Counted from the stretch's first letter, positions 44,719-54,710 are shown. The stretch is DNA of 64,000 nt from Liopterus haemorrhoidalis (GCA_963971575.1 OZ020612.1:35009916-35073915), one strand, 5' to 3'. Numbers and translations are program-made. The notes: generated by a model from the letters alone, not told the origin.

Positions 44719-45830
44719 ACGCCCAGTTGCACAGTTACCAGTTAAGTATGAGTTTAGCTAAACCTTAAAGTTCAGTTTAAACCATATAATTAAGCGCCAG
44801 ATGTTGCACAGTTAAAAATAAAAAGATGTTGTAAATTAACAGTTGGCAATATGGAAAACGAATATTTGGCGGGGAAATTTGAAATTCAATATAAACATAA
44901 CTGTCAATGTTATTTGTCAATGCAGTGTAACTTGTCCAGTGGCGGATCTAGCTTTTAGGGGGCCCAGGGCTTAAAAATGGCAAGGGGCCTGACACATGCT
45001 CTCCACTTATGTTGAATATTTTTATAAGGGAAGAGCAAAAAAAAAGGTCCTCACCTACCAAATCCAAGTGAAGAGCAAAAGAAAAAAAGGTCTTCACCTA
45101 CCCAATCAAGAGGTTGGGGGCCCCTTGTGGATCCGGGGGCCAGGGCTTAAGCCCTATTAGTCCGTATGTAGATCCGCCACTGAACTTGTCAAATAGTTTA
45201 TTATACAAATAATCCGACATATTTTACCAGCAATGTAAAATACGGAAAACGGAACGTAAAAATAAACAAAAGCGAACTTATCAGAAGAGTTGGTCTTGTA
45301 TTTAATTTGGTAAAAAAATATAAATATATTATTGAGCTTAAAAAATGAAAGTATTGAAGTGAATCACGCATTTCTGTAAATATTATTTCGTAAAATAATA
45401 GTAATATGTCTACCAAGGCACTAGCTTACCAATTAGTAGGATTGTTAATTAATCGTTTAATATGATGTTATATTAAATTACAACTTTATTTACTTAATCG
45501 AAATTTGTAACATTTTTCATCATCCCATTGATTATTATTATCATACCGATGACTATAGATGGGTGTACGGCCAGAAGGAATAAATATATTAATCTATAAC
45601 ATTTCGTAATCATATTCATTATTCAGTTCAATCAAATTAATCTGATCCATTTTAATATGACACATAACCTATCCTACCTGATAAATTATTTTGGCTAACC
45701 AAATGGCTAACCAAACAAATCTACCGCTTAAGTATTTTCCTGTTTAGATTTAAGCCTGTGTAACAACTAAACCTTAAGCTAAAACTTAAACCTAAATAAA
45801 AACTTCAGCGGTTACTGTGCAACTGGGCCT
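44719..45830. mobile_element. Harbinger-like element with GCCCAGTTGCACAG ends, carrying a nested hAT MITE
   Basis: GCCCAGTTGCACAGTTACC (44721) and its inverse at 45812-45827 are terminal repeats, with AAACCTTAAG/TTAAGGTTTAG motifs repeated beneath both ends. Target duplication unclear. No transposase block recognised. Confidence 0.55.
44937..45182. mobile_element. hAT-type MITE (246 bp), perfect TSD, internal ~42-bp repeats
   Basis: TIRs CAGTGGCGGATCTA and TAGATCCGCCACTG (outer 14 near-perfect); octamer AACTTGTC duplicated at 44929-44936 and 45183-45190. Interior: GAGCAAAAAAAAAGGTCCTC, ACCTACCAAATCCAAGTGAA and a second unit. The nesting shows it is younger than its host element. Confidence 0.93.
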
Positions 45831-46261
45831 TATACATTCAGTATTCTGTTGACTTCTTATACTTATTAAATACCTACAAAACCTTGAAATTTGTAAAAAT
45901 TCACACTTCGCATCTATTATTTATATGTACCCACAATTTTATATCACTTACTAAATACCTACAAAATCCTGAATTGTGTGAAAATTCACATTTCACATAA
46001 ATTTTTTGGTTAAAATTTTGAATAAAGATTTTGGAATTAAATACATCTGGAAGACATTTGGAATTAAATAAAGTTTCCAAAAAATAAATAATTCTTTAAA
46101 TTAGATATTTGCTGACAAATTGAATTTTTATTTTGGACTGGATGTATTATAATAAACTAGTGCACCTGTTGCCAACCATGTTGGCAAACACATTTAATGT
46201 GGAACTTGCTAACTTTATCCGTTATATCTGAAATGAATTCAAATAATCGTGCAAATAAAAA
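45831..46261. repeat. Dispersed TGTGTGAAAATTCACA repeats
   Basis: Two copies of CTTACTAAATACCTACAAAA...AAAATTCACACTTCGCAT at 45865-45915 and 45945-46005, same family as 4880-4990 and 26695-26775. Confidence 0.5.
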
Positions 46262-46725
46262 ATAAGGTCTGTATGATATGGAGATAAATCTGCAAAATAT
46301 CATTCATATCGGTCAAAGGATATAAGAGTTTCTTGTTTATGCTCACGAAACCCTAGACATTTCTTTATGTAATTATATTCGTAGATTCTTAGAGAATAAA
46401 TCTGCAAAATATTGTTCATATCAGTGAAAGGATTGTCGTTAGAATGCTTACGAAATCCTAGATATTTCTATATGTTATTTTATCCGTAGTTTCTTAGAGA
46501 ATAAATCTTCAAAATATTGTTCGTATCGGTCAAAGGATAAAGGAGTGTTTAGAGTTTCTTGTTTATGCCTACGAAACCCTAGACATTTCTATTTGTAATT
46601 ATATTCGTAGATTTTTGGAGAATAAATGTGCAAAATATTGTTCATATCGGTCAAAGCATATAGGAGTGTCTAGAGTTTCTTGTTCATGCCTACGAAACCC
46701 TAGACATTTCTATATGTTATTTTAT
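46262..46725 (+). repeat. Tandem repeat, four units of ~105-121 bp
   Basis: Unit landmarks: ATAAATCTGCAAAATATTGT, TCATATCGGTCAAAGGATA, GAGTTTCTTGTTTATGCCTA, CGAAACCCTAGACATTTCTA. Units start at ~46284, 46396, 46501 and 46622. The CGAAACCCTA segment also occurs at 27035 (inverse sense) as a dispersed repeat. Confidence 0.85.
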
Positions 46726-46904
46726 TAAATTCAGATAAATTAAATACCAGCCTCTGAAAAATTCCAAAATGTTTTTAGTTATAGCTGATGACACTTCGGT
46801 AAGCTTCGGAATATTTCGTTACATTTCGGAATCTTGCTTCAAATTTGTTCTGACGTCATAGCACGCACCCAGCCACCCAGGGACACACGTTGGCGTATTA
46901 TATT

Positions 46905-47663
46905 AGGTGCGTTCGGCATAAGCTAATAGTCTACACATTCTGCATAATTTGCACAAGAAGCGTTCGTCATAAAGTTTCTATGTGCTTTGTGCTGCACGAA
47001 GATCGTTTGGGATATACTGTGCAGTGCATTTTGTGTTGCATAAGTCAAGTTGCAATCGTCACAAGTTCAGTTCGTGCGACAGTCTGTGCAATGGTGTTTT
47101 TCGCGATAAAAATACAAAGTTATTATTTCTACAAAACAATATGAGTGAAAACAATCAAGATATCATTGTTTATGCCTGCAGCATTTACAAAATAAATAGT
47201 ATAGACATGAAAGTCATGATGGAACATGTAAATAGACTCAAAAAGACTTAAAATTTTCTGGATACAAGCGGAAATGTACTTTAAATTGATTTGTAGTCAT
47301 GTTTGGAACAGTACTCTTTGCATATTCAAACACTTTTTCCAAAATATTTTCTGGTTTGGAAAATTCTTCTGAATTGTCTTTCTCATCAAATAAAATTTCT
47401 TTTATATTACTTAAAAGCATCGCCAAAACCTTCATGCGCCATTTATATATTATCCTACAAAACAATTAGTAGGATAGAGACTTGATGTAATACATATAAT
47501 TCATTTGTTTGCAAAAATAAAGGTTAGAATAATAGTTTGAATAACTGCACAATCTTTACAAAGCGTTCGTCTTTGACTTTCTTGCACAGTCTGCACAGTA
47601 GTCAAGTGACAAAAAACTTGCGCGACACAGAGTTAACACTGCACAGTTATGCCGAACGCACCT
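46905..47663. mobile_element. PIF/Harbinger-like element D, internally deleted (759 bp)
   Basis: TIRs AGGTGCGTTCGGCATAA and TTATGCCGAACGCACCT are perfect; ATT flanks both sides (46902-46904, 47664-47666), one base off the TWA consensus. TGCACA/TGTGCA and ACTGTGCAGT motifs crowd both ends (46935-47100, 47545-47650). Carries a transposase-like stump on the - strand. Confidence 0.75.
47240..47465 (-). pseudogene. Harbinger transposase-like N-terminal fragment (element D)
   Basis: The - strand frame reads RMKVLAMLLSNIKEILFDEK, an acidic linker, then NMTTNQFKVHFRLYPENFKS. The FKVHFRLxxExF block is the N-terminal signature of Harbinger-type nucleases. TTTTGTAG before GATAATATATAAATGG could be a splice acceptor. 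A short + strand ORF (MSENNQDIIVYAC, 47141-47251) faces it in the position where the other elements have MADF, but is too short to classify. Confidence 0.5.
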
Positions 47664-47705
47664 ATTATAGATTATCAAGTAGGAATATGATCATACATAC
47701 ATATA

Positions 47706-47914
47706 CAGAGTGATTATTTAATGGCGAGACGACGTCACCGAATTTTACGTGCCTCCTAGCAGAATACTATGACTTTAATAAACTTGAAGAAAATTTGATT
47801 ATGACGAAAAAAAGATTATGCGCATGCGCGCATAATCGCCTGCTACGATGTGTCTAAAACGGCAAATTATTAAAACTTCCAGTGACGTCGTCTCGCAATT
47901 AAATAATCACTCCG
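47706..47914. mobile_element. 209-bp MITE with ~32-bp TIRs and TA duplication
   Basis: GAGTGATTATTTAATGGCGA-GACGACGTCA and its near-perfect inverse (47884-47912); TA on both sides (47704-47705, 47915-47916), as in Tc1/mariner MITEs. A GCGCATGCGCGC palindrome lies near the centre (47819-47832). Confidence 0.82.
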
Positions 47915-47916
47915 TA

Positions 47917-49414
47917 TTAATATTGTAAGAATTCAAATGTACCAGTGAAAAAGTCTCAATTGTTTTGATTGTGTCCCGATTTTTTAAAGAAGTTATCCCA
48001 AAATTGACTAATCATGAGATGGGCACTTAACAAAGCTAGCTATTAGAGAATTAATGTTAGTAAAAGTCAACCCGACGGACTGAGGAAAAGTGAGAATTAA
48101 GACCAAGTTTGGTTTCATTAATCATATAATTTTCATAATCAACGGCTGAATATCCACTTTATATGAAACTAAATAAATGTTTACTTTATTCTTCAAATAA
48201 ATTTACTAGGACGTTGAACAAGTGTACATAAATATAACTACCTCATGTACTTCTGTCTCTGTGAAACTCTCTACCTGTAATAATATACACTTCCTTATTT
48301 TACTCATGACTGAGTTGCATGTTCGAAAGTTGCACTCAATATTTCGTTTTATTTGAGTAAACTGTGAGATTATAGATTCATTAAGATTCAGAAGCAACTC
48401 ACTTTGTTGGACCGACATTATTCGAGGAAATGTATAATTAAATATATATGAAAGTATTTAACAGGATTACATGTTTGTTAAAAATGCTAACCAGTTAACT
48501 GTTATATTAATTATTGCATTTAAAGATAACAGAAATGTACTATTAAATTTAATATGTACATTTTTATCTACAGCAGCAAGGTATAAAATATAAAGTAACA
48601 TACATATACGATGACTCACTTTCTTTCCCTTTTTTCTTGGACACTATCGGCTGCGTTGACTTTTCATTTCACTGTCACAAATCCTTCATCTTGCTCTGTT
48701 AAATGTCAGATCTTCCAGGTATCTTATATAAATACGCGCGAGATTTTTCTGATACGCGTGTTTTACGTGATCTTCACTGGCGAAAGGTTGTTTTTCAAGG
48801 CGCATACACAACCTTCTTTTTAGGGAGGCTTAATCTTTGGTTTCATTCAAAGTCATGGAAAATGAAGAATTCGTAAATTCATGAGTATAACATTTTGTAC
48901 CACTTTTGCCGGCAAAAACCTGGGGGCGTATAATAATCACGTATAAAAAATAAAACGTTATTTTTAATATTGAACAAGCACATGTATAGCTATGAGAAAT
49001 GTTGCAACATGCATGTTATTATATAAGAATTTTAATTTTGTTAGAAACTTTCGAACTCAATCAACCATGCGCATTATATTCGAGATTTACCGATATCACA
49101 AGGCCGAATATCATACAAGAAGTTAGAGGTACATGATCGCGGGACCATGTGAAATTGTTTTTTTGTTCGGAATAAAAATTTCTTTTTTCATTTAGTCACT
49201 CGGATATCCCTTTTTTTTTTGTTCATCGATTATTTGATGAGGTGAAGAAGTGAAAAATAAATCTTACTACCAAGTTTGCCTACCTCTAGTATTGAGAACT
49301 GACACGCTCGAATACGCAGTCTGGTGGTCAAATATTGTACTAGCCAATCTAGTACTGTTTAGTACATATTTTCTAGTACATATTCTAGTGTTCTAGTGTT
49401 GAATTTTTGTTAGA
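47917..49414. other. Mostly featureless DNA
   Basis: Apart from the small ORF at 48206-48418, no feature could be supported. The segment 49085-49140 (CAAGGCCGAATATCATACAA) resembles 2970-3025. Confidence 0.35.
48206..48418 (-). CDS. Small ORF of unknown function
   Basis: 70 codons from ATG at 48418: MSVQQSELLLNLNESIISQF and TQIKRNIECNFRTCNSVMSK, then IRKCILLQVESFTETEVHEV. The composition is soluble and helix-prone, less AT-driven than surrounding spurious ORFs. No motif was recognised, and no neighbour helps. It may be an exon or chance. Confidence 0.2.
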   Translation of the reverse strand: MSVQQSELLLNLNESIISQFTQIKRNIECNFRTCNSVMSKIRKCILLQVESFTETEVHEVVIFMYTCSTS

Positions 49415-49660
49415 ATGTCGATAGCAGTTGTGAAAAACTATAAAAGTAGAACAAATTGTAGTGTTTTTGGCTGTCATTCAATACAGGACAAAGATAGGCA
49501 TCTTAGTTTTTTCTTTTCTTAAGAAATATGGGGGAGGGGAGTTAATATTAAGTCCAGATTGGGAAAAGAATTGGTTATGGACAGGAGGAAGGCATGGGAA
49601 TATATTTTGAGTTAAAAAGTAACTGATACTATGCGAGTTTGTTCATTACATTTGTCGCAG
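49415..49660 (+). pseudogene. THAP-domain gene fragment, frameshifted
   Basis: ATG at 49415 encodes MSIAVVKNYKSRTNCSVFGC, HSIQDKDRHLSFFFS, then a stop. In another frame the sequence continues to KKVTDTMRVCSLHFV (W and spacing decayed between). C-x4-C near the start, a late C-x2-H in CSLHF and the S-F-F segment are the C2CH landmarks of THAP zinc fingers, used by P-element-type transposases and host regulators. Which of these it was is unclear. Confidence 0.55.
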
Positions 49661-50660
49661 AAAAACAAAACTGCACTAATATGCTTGCACCTGCAAGTTA
49701 CATATTTAACTTTTGCTGCTCCTGTCCAACTAAAACTAATTTTATTTCATGAGGCAATGAACATAACGCACTTGTTTGCAAACAGAAGCCATATATTGTA
49801 AATTAAGATGACCGACACTCAGATGTACCACATAAAATTACGTGCCCGGCATTTAACACCTGCTCAACACAAATCACACTTTAATTAATCTACTGAAATT
49901 AAACTTTAAATACTGTAATTTGATGCCCACCTTCTGTTATACACCTAGATACATGTGTAGCCCTTAAAAATGTTAAAATTTCGCAAATATTTACTCGCAT
50001 TTTAATAAAATAAAAATATACTGTGCTTAAATTAACCTGTTCGCATATTGCATATTGACAGCTGAGTACTAGACTCAACAGCCATATTGCCTAGGAGCAC
50101 AGCGCCGCCACCGGTAATGTCACTTATCAATAGGTGATGTGTAGAGAGCGGCAAATAATCCACTAAAAAAACTTATAATACACTGAAAACATCAAAAATG
50201 TGTACTAAAACATAATAAAATGGTAAAACATGCACTGTTTTCCCAATGTTGTTACAATAAATTAATTTTAAAATTGATGATATTGGTTTGATGAATAGTT
50301 ATGAGAAGAAAATTAAAATAACTGAAAGTCTTCTGAAAGATGGCAGATACAATCATTCTTATTTTCTATTGTGTAAAGTACATTGTATTGGGTTGTTATA
50401 TTTTATCACAAAAATATTAACTTAAAGAAACAATTTTCAACATTATATTTATTTACTGTTTTGTTGAATTTGCAATTATTTATTAAAAATATTGTCCTTG
50501 CACTATAAAAAATAAAACAAATGTAAATAAACAATCATTTATTTGCATCAAATGTACAAAACACAGAATACAAAGTAAATTATAAAAATAACAGTAAATT
50601 ATGTGCATTAATATTTAATTAATACAAGAATAGAAATATATAAATTATATTAATTATTTA
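49661..50660. other. Unclassified DNA before the LTR element
   Basis: Contains a GC patch AGCGCCGCCACCGGTAATGT at 50100 and is otherwise AT-rich. No gene recognised. Confidence 0.35.
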
Positions 50661-50665
50661 CAATT

Positions 50666-50872
50666 TATTTCGGATTAGTGGACTGTATTTTTTATTAAAT
50701 TTATCTCTTGATGTGATATATTAAATGATTTATTAATTTGTTAAATACACACACGTAAAATATACACAATTATGTCATATTGTTTTTTTAACTACTATTG
50801 TTTTTTCACGGCACTCTATATACATATATATTTATGCAATAATAATATAATTCGAATGTTCAATTTTAAACA
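50666..50872 (-). repeat. 3' LTR of the BEL/Pao element
   Basis: 207 bp, read on the - strand from TGTTTAAAATTG to CCGAAATA. No difference from the 5' LTR was found. Confidence 0.92.
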
Positions 50873-50888
50873 TACTCCCCCCTTTGGC
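50873..50888 (-). promoter_or_regulatory. Polypurine tract
   Basis: CCAAAGGGGGGAGTA on the - strand directly precedes the 3' LTR (TGTTTAAA), where plus-strand DNA synthesis is primed. Confidence 0.75.
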
Positions 50889-50934
50889 TTGACAAGCCAA
50901 AATGACACGCACACACCCATACACTAGCACAACA

Positions 50935-51480
50935 CTATTTGTCTCTGGATGTTTGAAGTGGAATCAGCTTATGTATGGCTCGTTTCATTAAGCCCTTGGA
51001 CTTCTTGATCGTAGCTACACGTACTAAACCGTCGGCGCCGGGATGTGTTTCTTTGATGACTGCTGTTTTCCAGTGGAGCGGCGGAAGGTTATCTTCCTTA
51101 ACTAATACCAGTTGTTCAAGTTGGATATTTGTCTGAGGCGATGTCCATTTATTTCGCTGTTGTAAGGTATTCAGATAGTCTGAAGACCACCTTTTCCAAA
51201 TGTTTTGGACAATTTGCTGTAAACGTTGCCATTGGTCTAATTTATTAACAGCTATGTCAGACAGGTTTGGTTCAGGAAGACAGGTAAGAGGTCCGCCGAT
51301 CAGAAAATGACCAGGAGTTAGATAGGATGTATCAAAAGGATCATCGGTTAGTTGCGTCAGAGGTCTAAAATTTAAGCAGGCTTCAATTTGACAAAGAACG
51401 GTTGCCAATTGTTCGAAGGTAAGAGAGGTTGTTCCAGTTGTTCTGCGTAAATGATGTTTTATGATATTTTGCTACAAGCT
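50935..51480 (-). pseudogene. BEL/Pao integrase C-terminal region
   Basis: The frame reads KHHLRRTTGTTSLTFEQLAT, VLCQIEACLNFRPLT, LTPGHFLIGGPL, then LDQWQRLQQIVQNIWKRWSS, YLNTLQQRNKWTSPQ and VLVKEDNLPPLHWKTAVI. This is the end of the integrase core and the DUF5641 domain that follows it in BEL/Pao polyproteins. The core D,D-35-E residues are gone. The open frame from the ATG at 51408 to the stop at 50935 is 157 codons. Confidence 0.82.
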
Positions 51481-52080
51481 ATAAGTGCATCATTTAATTT
51501 GACGGCTGACAGTAAACCTATAAGTTTTTTGTCTGGAAAACGAAAACTGTTTACTAATTCCTTGCAGTAGGCAACGATTTTTAATAGTTTCTGTAATGAT
51601 GAATAATTCGTCGGATTGTAATTTCAGAGCAGATTCTATGTCGTCGTGACCGCTTAGAACGTCGTCTATATAAAAATCTCGTCGTAATACCTCTGTAGCT
51701 TCAGGAAAGTTTGCTTGTTCTTTGTCAGCAAGTTGATGAAGAGTTTTCGTTGCTAGATACGGCGCAGCAGTAGTTCATAATATTTTAGAGATTTCGCAAG
51801 GGAATCTCGCCATATGATTCTTTGTAAATCCATGTCATCAGGATGTATTGCTATCTGATAATACATTTTGTTATGTCCGCAGTTAATGCTACTTGTTGCA
51901 TTCTAAATCGTAGGATAATAGAGCATAAATCTTGTTGAATCGTAGGATCTGCTATTGAGTGATATTCCTGTTGTAGTCTTAGCAGAACGATCAAATACAA
52001 CTCGTAGTTTAGTCGTAGTGCTGGTATCTTTCAGAACAACGTGGTGTGGGAAATAATAAGTCATTTCGTCGTTTGAATGG
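51481..52080 (-). pseudogene. BEL/Pao reverse transcriptase, frameshifted and truncated
   Basis: In successive frames: YYFPHHVVLKDTSTTTKLRV, VFDRSAKTTTGISLN, then ALTADITKMYYQIAIHPDDM, LQRIIWR, and TTAAPYLATKTLHQLADKEQ, LRRDFYIDDVLSGHDDIESA. YIDD is the catalytic motif and ADITKMY carries the first Asp. At least two frame slips (near 52060 and 51790) separate the parts. After the RT the sequence jumps into mid-integrase near 51480, so RNase H is lost. Confidence 0.82.
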
Positions 52081-54243
52081 TTCAGGTTCAATCTTCTCCA
52101 TATGTCCCAACTGTTCGTACTCAAGCATAAATTTATTAAAATCTCGTCGAAGTTTAGAGTCGCGTTCTAATTTACGTTGTAAGTGTTGGAATCTAGACGT
52201 TGCACTCTTAAGTAGATCGTCTAAGCTAGTACTGTTTTGTCGAAGTGGTAGACGTACTGTGAATCTGTCATCCTCTTTCCTCGTAGTATTATTTGTAAAA
52301 TGTTTCTCGAATTCTGAGTGTTCAGTAGATTTATAATTAGTGCAGTTGACGTTTTCAATATTCCAAAATTCTTGTAGTCGTTCATCTACAGTAACATCTT
52401 TTCTAAGAAGAAATGAGCGTTGTTTGGTCAAATGTGGTTGATTTTTAGTTGACTGGGGAACAGATCCAGCCAAAATCCAACCCAGAGCAGTATTATGTAG
52501 TATAGGATACGAACCTTCACGTTGTTTGTGGCCTGGACGTAGTAAATGGAAAAATAGTTCAGCTCCTATCAAAATATCTATTTTCGAAGGTATGTTAAAT
52601 TCTGGATCAGCCAATGTAATGTTTGATGGAATATTCCATTCTTGAGTATCAATGTTTGAAGAAGGCAGTTCTGCAGTTATTCTTGGTAATACAGAACAAG
52701 TGATCTTAGTTTCGTAATCAGTTACATTTGATCTTACCTTTATTGAAACATTATATTTAGAATTCGAAACAATGTTGCTGATTCCTAGAATAGGAACTTC
52801 GTTATGCAGTTTTGTTAGGTGCAGGCGTTGTGCTAAGTCTTCCGTGATAAAATGAGTTTGAGAACATGAATCTAGTAAAGCTCTGCATTTATGAAGATTT
52901 CCATTATTGTCTTGTATGTTAACAATTGCAGTTGGTAACAAAATTTGGTTGTGTTGTTGTGCGTTGAATGAGCAATACGATACCGAACTAGTCCATGGCT
53001 CTTCTCTGTCGTTGTGCTGCTCGGATGGATTATTTCTCGATGTATTCTCCTTATTATTACGATGCAATAAGGTATGGTGTTTCCAACCACAAGTAAAACA
53101 ACCTTTTGAATTACATTGTGATATGTTATGTGAAGACGAAAGACAATTGTAACATAATTTATTTTGTTTGACGAAAGCATGCCTGTCAGTAATGCTGAGT
53201 TTTTCAAAATTTGGGCATTTATAAATGAAATGCGCATCCTTACATTTTGGACATGAGATATTAGTATTTATGTATGAATGCTTAATATTATTTTGGTGTG
53301 AAGTATTTGATTTATAAGTAGGCTTATTTTCAGTGTCAGTGTCACTTTCTAGAGCTTGGGATCTGATTTCAATAAATGAACATAGGTCATCTAAAGACAA
53401 GAGTTCCGCTTGTTTTGATGACTCTACTTCCCATTCTTTTCGTATTGTAGCTTCAACTTTAGATAATATTAATTGTGAAACAAGAATTTCGTGCAATGAT
53501 ATTTTAGGTTTTAAGGCTTTGATTGCAGTAAGATTACTTCTAACTTCATTTAGTAACTGTCGGTATTCTGACGCAGTACCCGTTTTAACAGCACACAATG
53601 ATAATAATGCTTTGGCATGTTTTGCTGTTATGATCTTCAAATGATTGTAACGATTATAAATTAGATCCCATGCTACTTGAAAATTTGCCTCGCTTATGGT
53701 TAAACTTTTAATTAAATCCATTGGTTCGCCCTCTAGACAGCTAACTAAATAATGATGTTTTTCTACAGATGACAAGTTAACATTGTTAATAACTAGACTT
53801 GTAAAAATATCTCTAAATTTCAGCCATGTGGTATAGTTACCCTTGAAGAGTGGTAAATTTATTTTTGGTAATTTAATAGAATTAATATTACCTTCACTAG
53901 ATGAATTGGTACCTTGAATCGCAGTTAAGGTTGGGGGCAATTGTTTCCGTACAGATTCTTCAATAGTTGTTGTCATTTTAGCTTGTATACTGTAGTAAAA
54001 CTCTTCAAAGGCTTCTCTGTCCTTATCGTTGTCCAGCATATGTTCATCAGAGTCTTCCATTTCTAGCTGATATTGAACCTCGTTATATTTGTCTTTTATT
54101 ATTGGCAAATCTTTCTGCCGTACTACAATATTATTAATATCATCAACGGATTTGTAATTTTGTACGTAGGTATTTATCCTGGTTAGGCTTGCCTTGGCTA
54201 AACCTCTCTCTTTTATTAATAACTGACGCTTACCTGCTTCCAT
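52009..54243 (-). CDS. BEL/Pao gag-protease polyprotein (open, 744 codons)
   Basis: ATG at 54243. Residues 125-300 are the DUF1759 capsid-like region (KLPKINLPLFKGNYTTWLKF, LVSCLEGEPMDLIKSL). Residues 331-395 hold zinc knuckles (CPKCKDAHFIYKCP; CYNCLSSSHNISQC; CFTCGWKHHTLLH). Residues 440-620 are the DUF1758 aspartic protease, with active site LLDSC at 456-460 where family members have LLDSG. After ~residue 690 comes the start of RT, lost by a frame slip at the end. Gag packages the element RNA; the protease matures it. The frame is fully open, so particles could in principle be made, but the G-to-C change beside the catalytic Asp makes protease activity doubtful. Confidence 0.9.
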   Translation of the reverse strand: MEAGKRQLLIKERGLAKASLTRINTYVQNYKSVDDINNIVVRQKDLPIIKDKYNEVQYQLEMEDSDEHMLDNDKDREAFEEFYYSIQAKMTTTIEESVRKQLPPTLTAIQGTNSSSEGNINSIKLPKINLPLFKGNYTTWLKFRDIFTSLVINNVNLSSVEKHHYLVSCLEGEPMDLIKSLTISEANFQVAWDLIYNRYNHLKIITAKHAKALLSLCAVKTGTASEYRQLLNEVRSNLTAIKALKPKISLHEILVSQLILSKVEATIRKEWEVESSKQAELLSLDDLCSFIEIRSQALESDTDTENKPTYKSNTSHQNNIKHSYINTNISCPKCKDAHFIYKCPNFEKLSITDRHAFVKQNKLCYNCLSSSHNISQCNSKGCFTCGWKHHTLLHRNNKENTSRNNPSEQHNDREEPWTSSVSYCSFNAQQHNQILLPTAIVNIQDNNGNLHKCRALLDSCSQTHFITEDLAQRLHLTKLHNEVPILGISNIVSNSKYNVSIKVRSNVTDYETKITCSVLPRITAELPSSNIDTQEWNIPSNITLADPEFNIPSKIDILIGAELFFHLLRPGHKQREGSYPILHNTALGWILAGSVPQSTKNQPHLTKQRSFLLRKDVTVDERLQEFWNIENVNCTNYKSTEHSEFEKHFTNNTTRKEDDRFTVRLPLRQNSTSLDDLLKSATSRFQHLQRKLERDSKLRRDFNKFMLEYEQLGHMEKIEPEPFKRRNDLLFPTPRCSERYQHYD

Positions 54244-54480
54244 TATGACAATAATTACGTTGAAAATAGAAACGAAATAAAATAACTAACCTGTCAATAC
54301 ACCTGTCAAATATCAGATACCTGTCAACGTTGATTCCTGACCAAACTGACCTGAACTTGCAATCGTATTACTTATTCTTCGTAAATTGTAGAATTACTGC
54401 TGCAGAATGATTCTTTACTTCGTAGAATGATCGACTTCGTAGATATATATTGTTATGTAATTCGACGACTTATATCACAT

Positions 54481-54498
54481 CAGGCTCGACTGGACCAA
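54481..54498 (-). promoter_or_regulatory. Putative primer-binding site
   Basis: Directly after the 5' LTR on the - strand: T, then TGGTCCAGTCGAGCCTG. It begins with TGG, complementary to a tRNA CCA end; the matching tRNA was not identified. Confidence 0.6.
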
Positions 54499-54705
54499 TA
54501 TTTCGGATTAGTGGACTGTATTTTTTATTAAATTTATCTCTTGATGTGATATATTAAATGATTTATTAATTTGTTAAATACACACACGTAAAATATACAC
54601 AATTATGTCATATTGTTTTTTTAACTACTATTGTTTTTTCACGGCACTCTATATACATATATATTTATGCAATAATAATATAATTCGAATGTTCAATTTT
54701 AAACA
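54499..54705 (-). repeat. 5' LTR of the BEL/Pao element
   Basis: 207 bp, same sequence as 50666-50872. Element transcription would start here and run leftward. Confidence 0.92.
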
Positions 54706-54710
54706 CAATT

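Larger units (their letters stand above)
50666..54705 (-). mobile_element. BEL/Pao LTR retrotransposon, internally deleted (4,040 bp)
   Basis: Two 207-bp LTRs, identical by eye, lie within CAATT duplications (50661-50665 and 54706-54710). On the - strand: 5' LTR, primer-binding region, long gag-protease ORF, frameshifted RT, part of integrase, polypurine tract, 3' LTR. RNase H and the integrase catalytic core are missing, so it depends on other copies. Confidence 0.93.

Noticed and set aside
52046..53644. Open frames on the + strand opposite the BEL/Pao gag (52046-52336, 52907-53152, 53333-53644)
   Set aside because: Shadows of the long gag-protease frame, with no domains.
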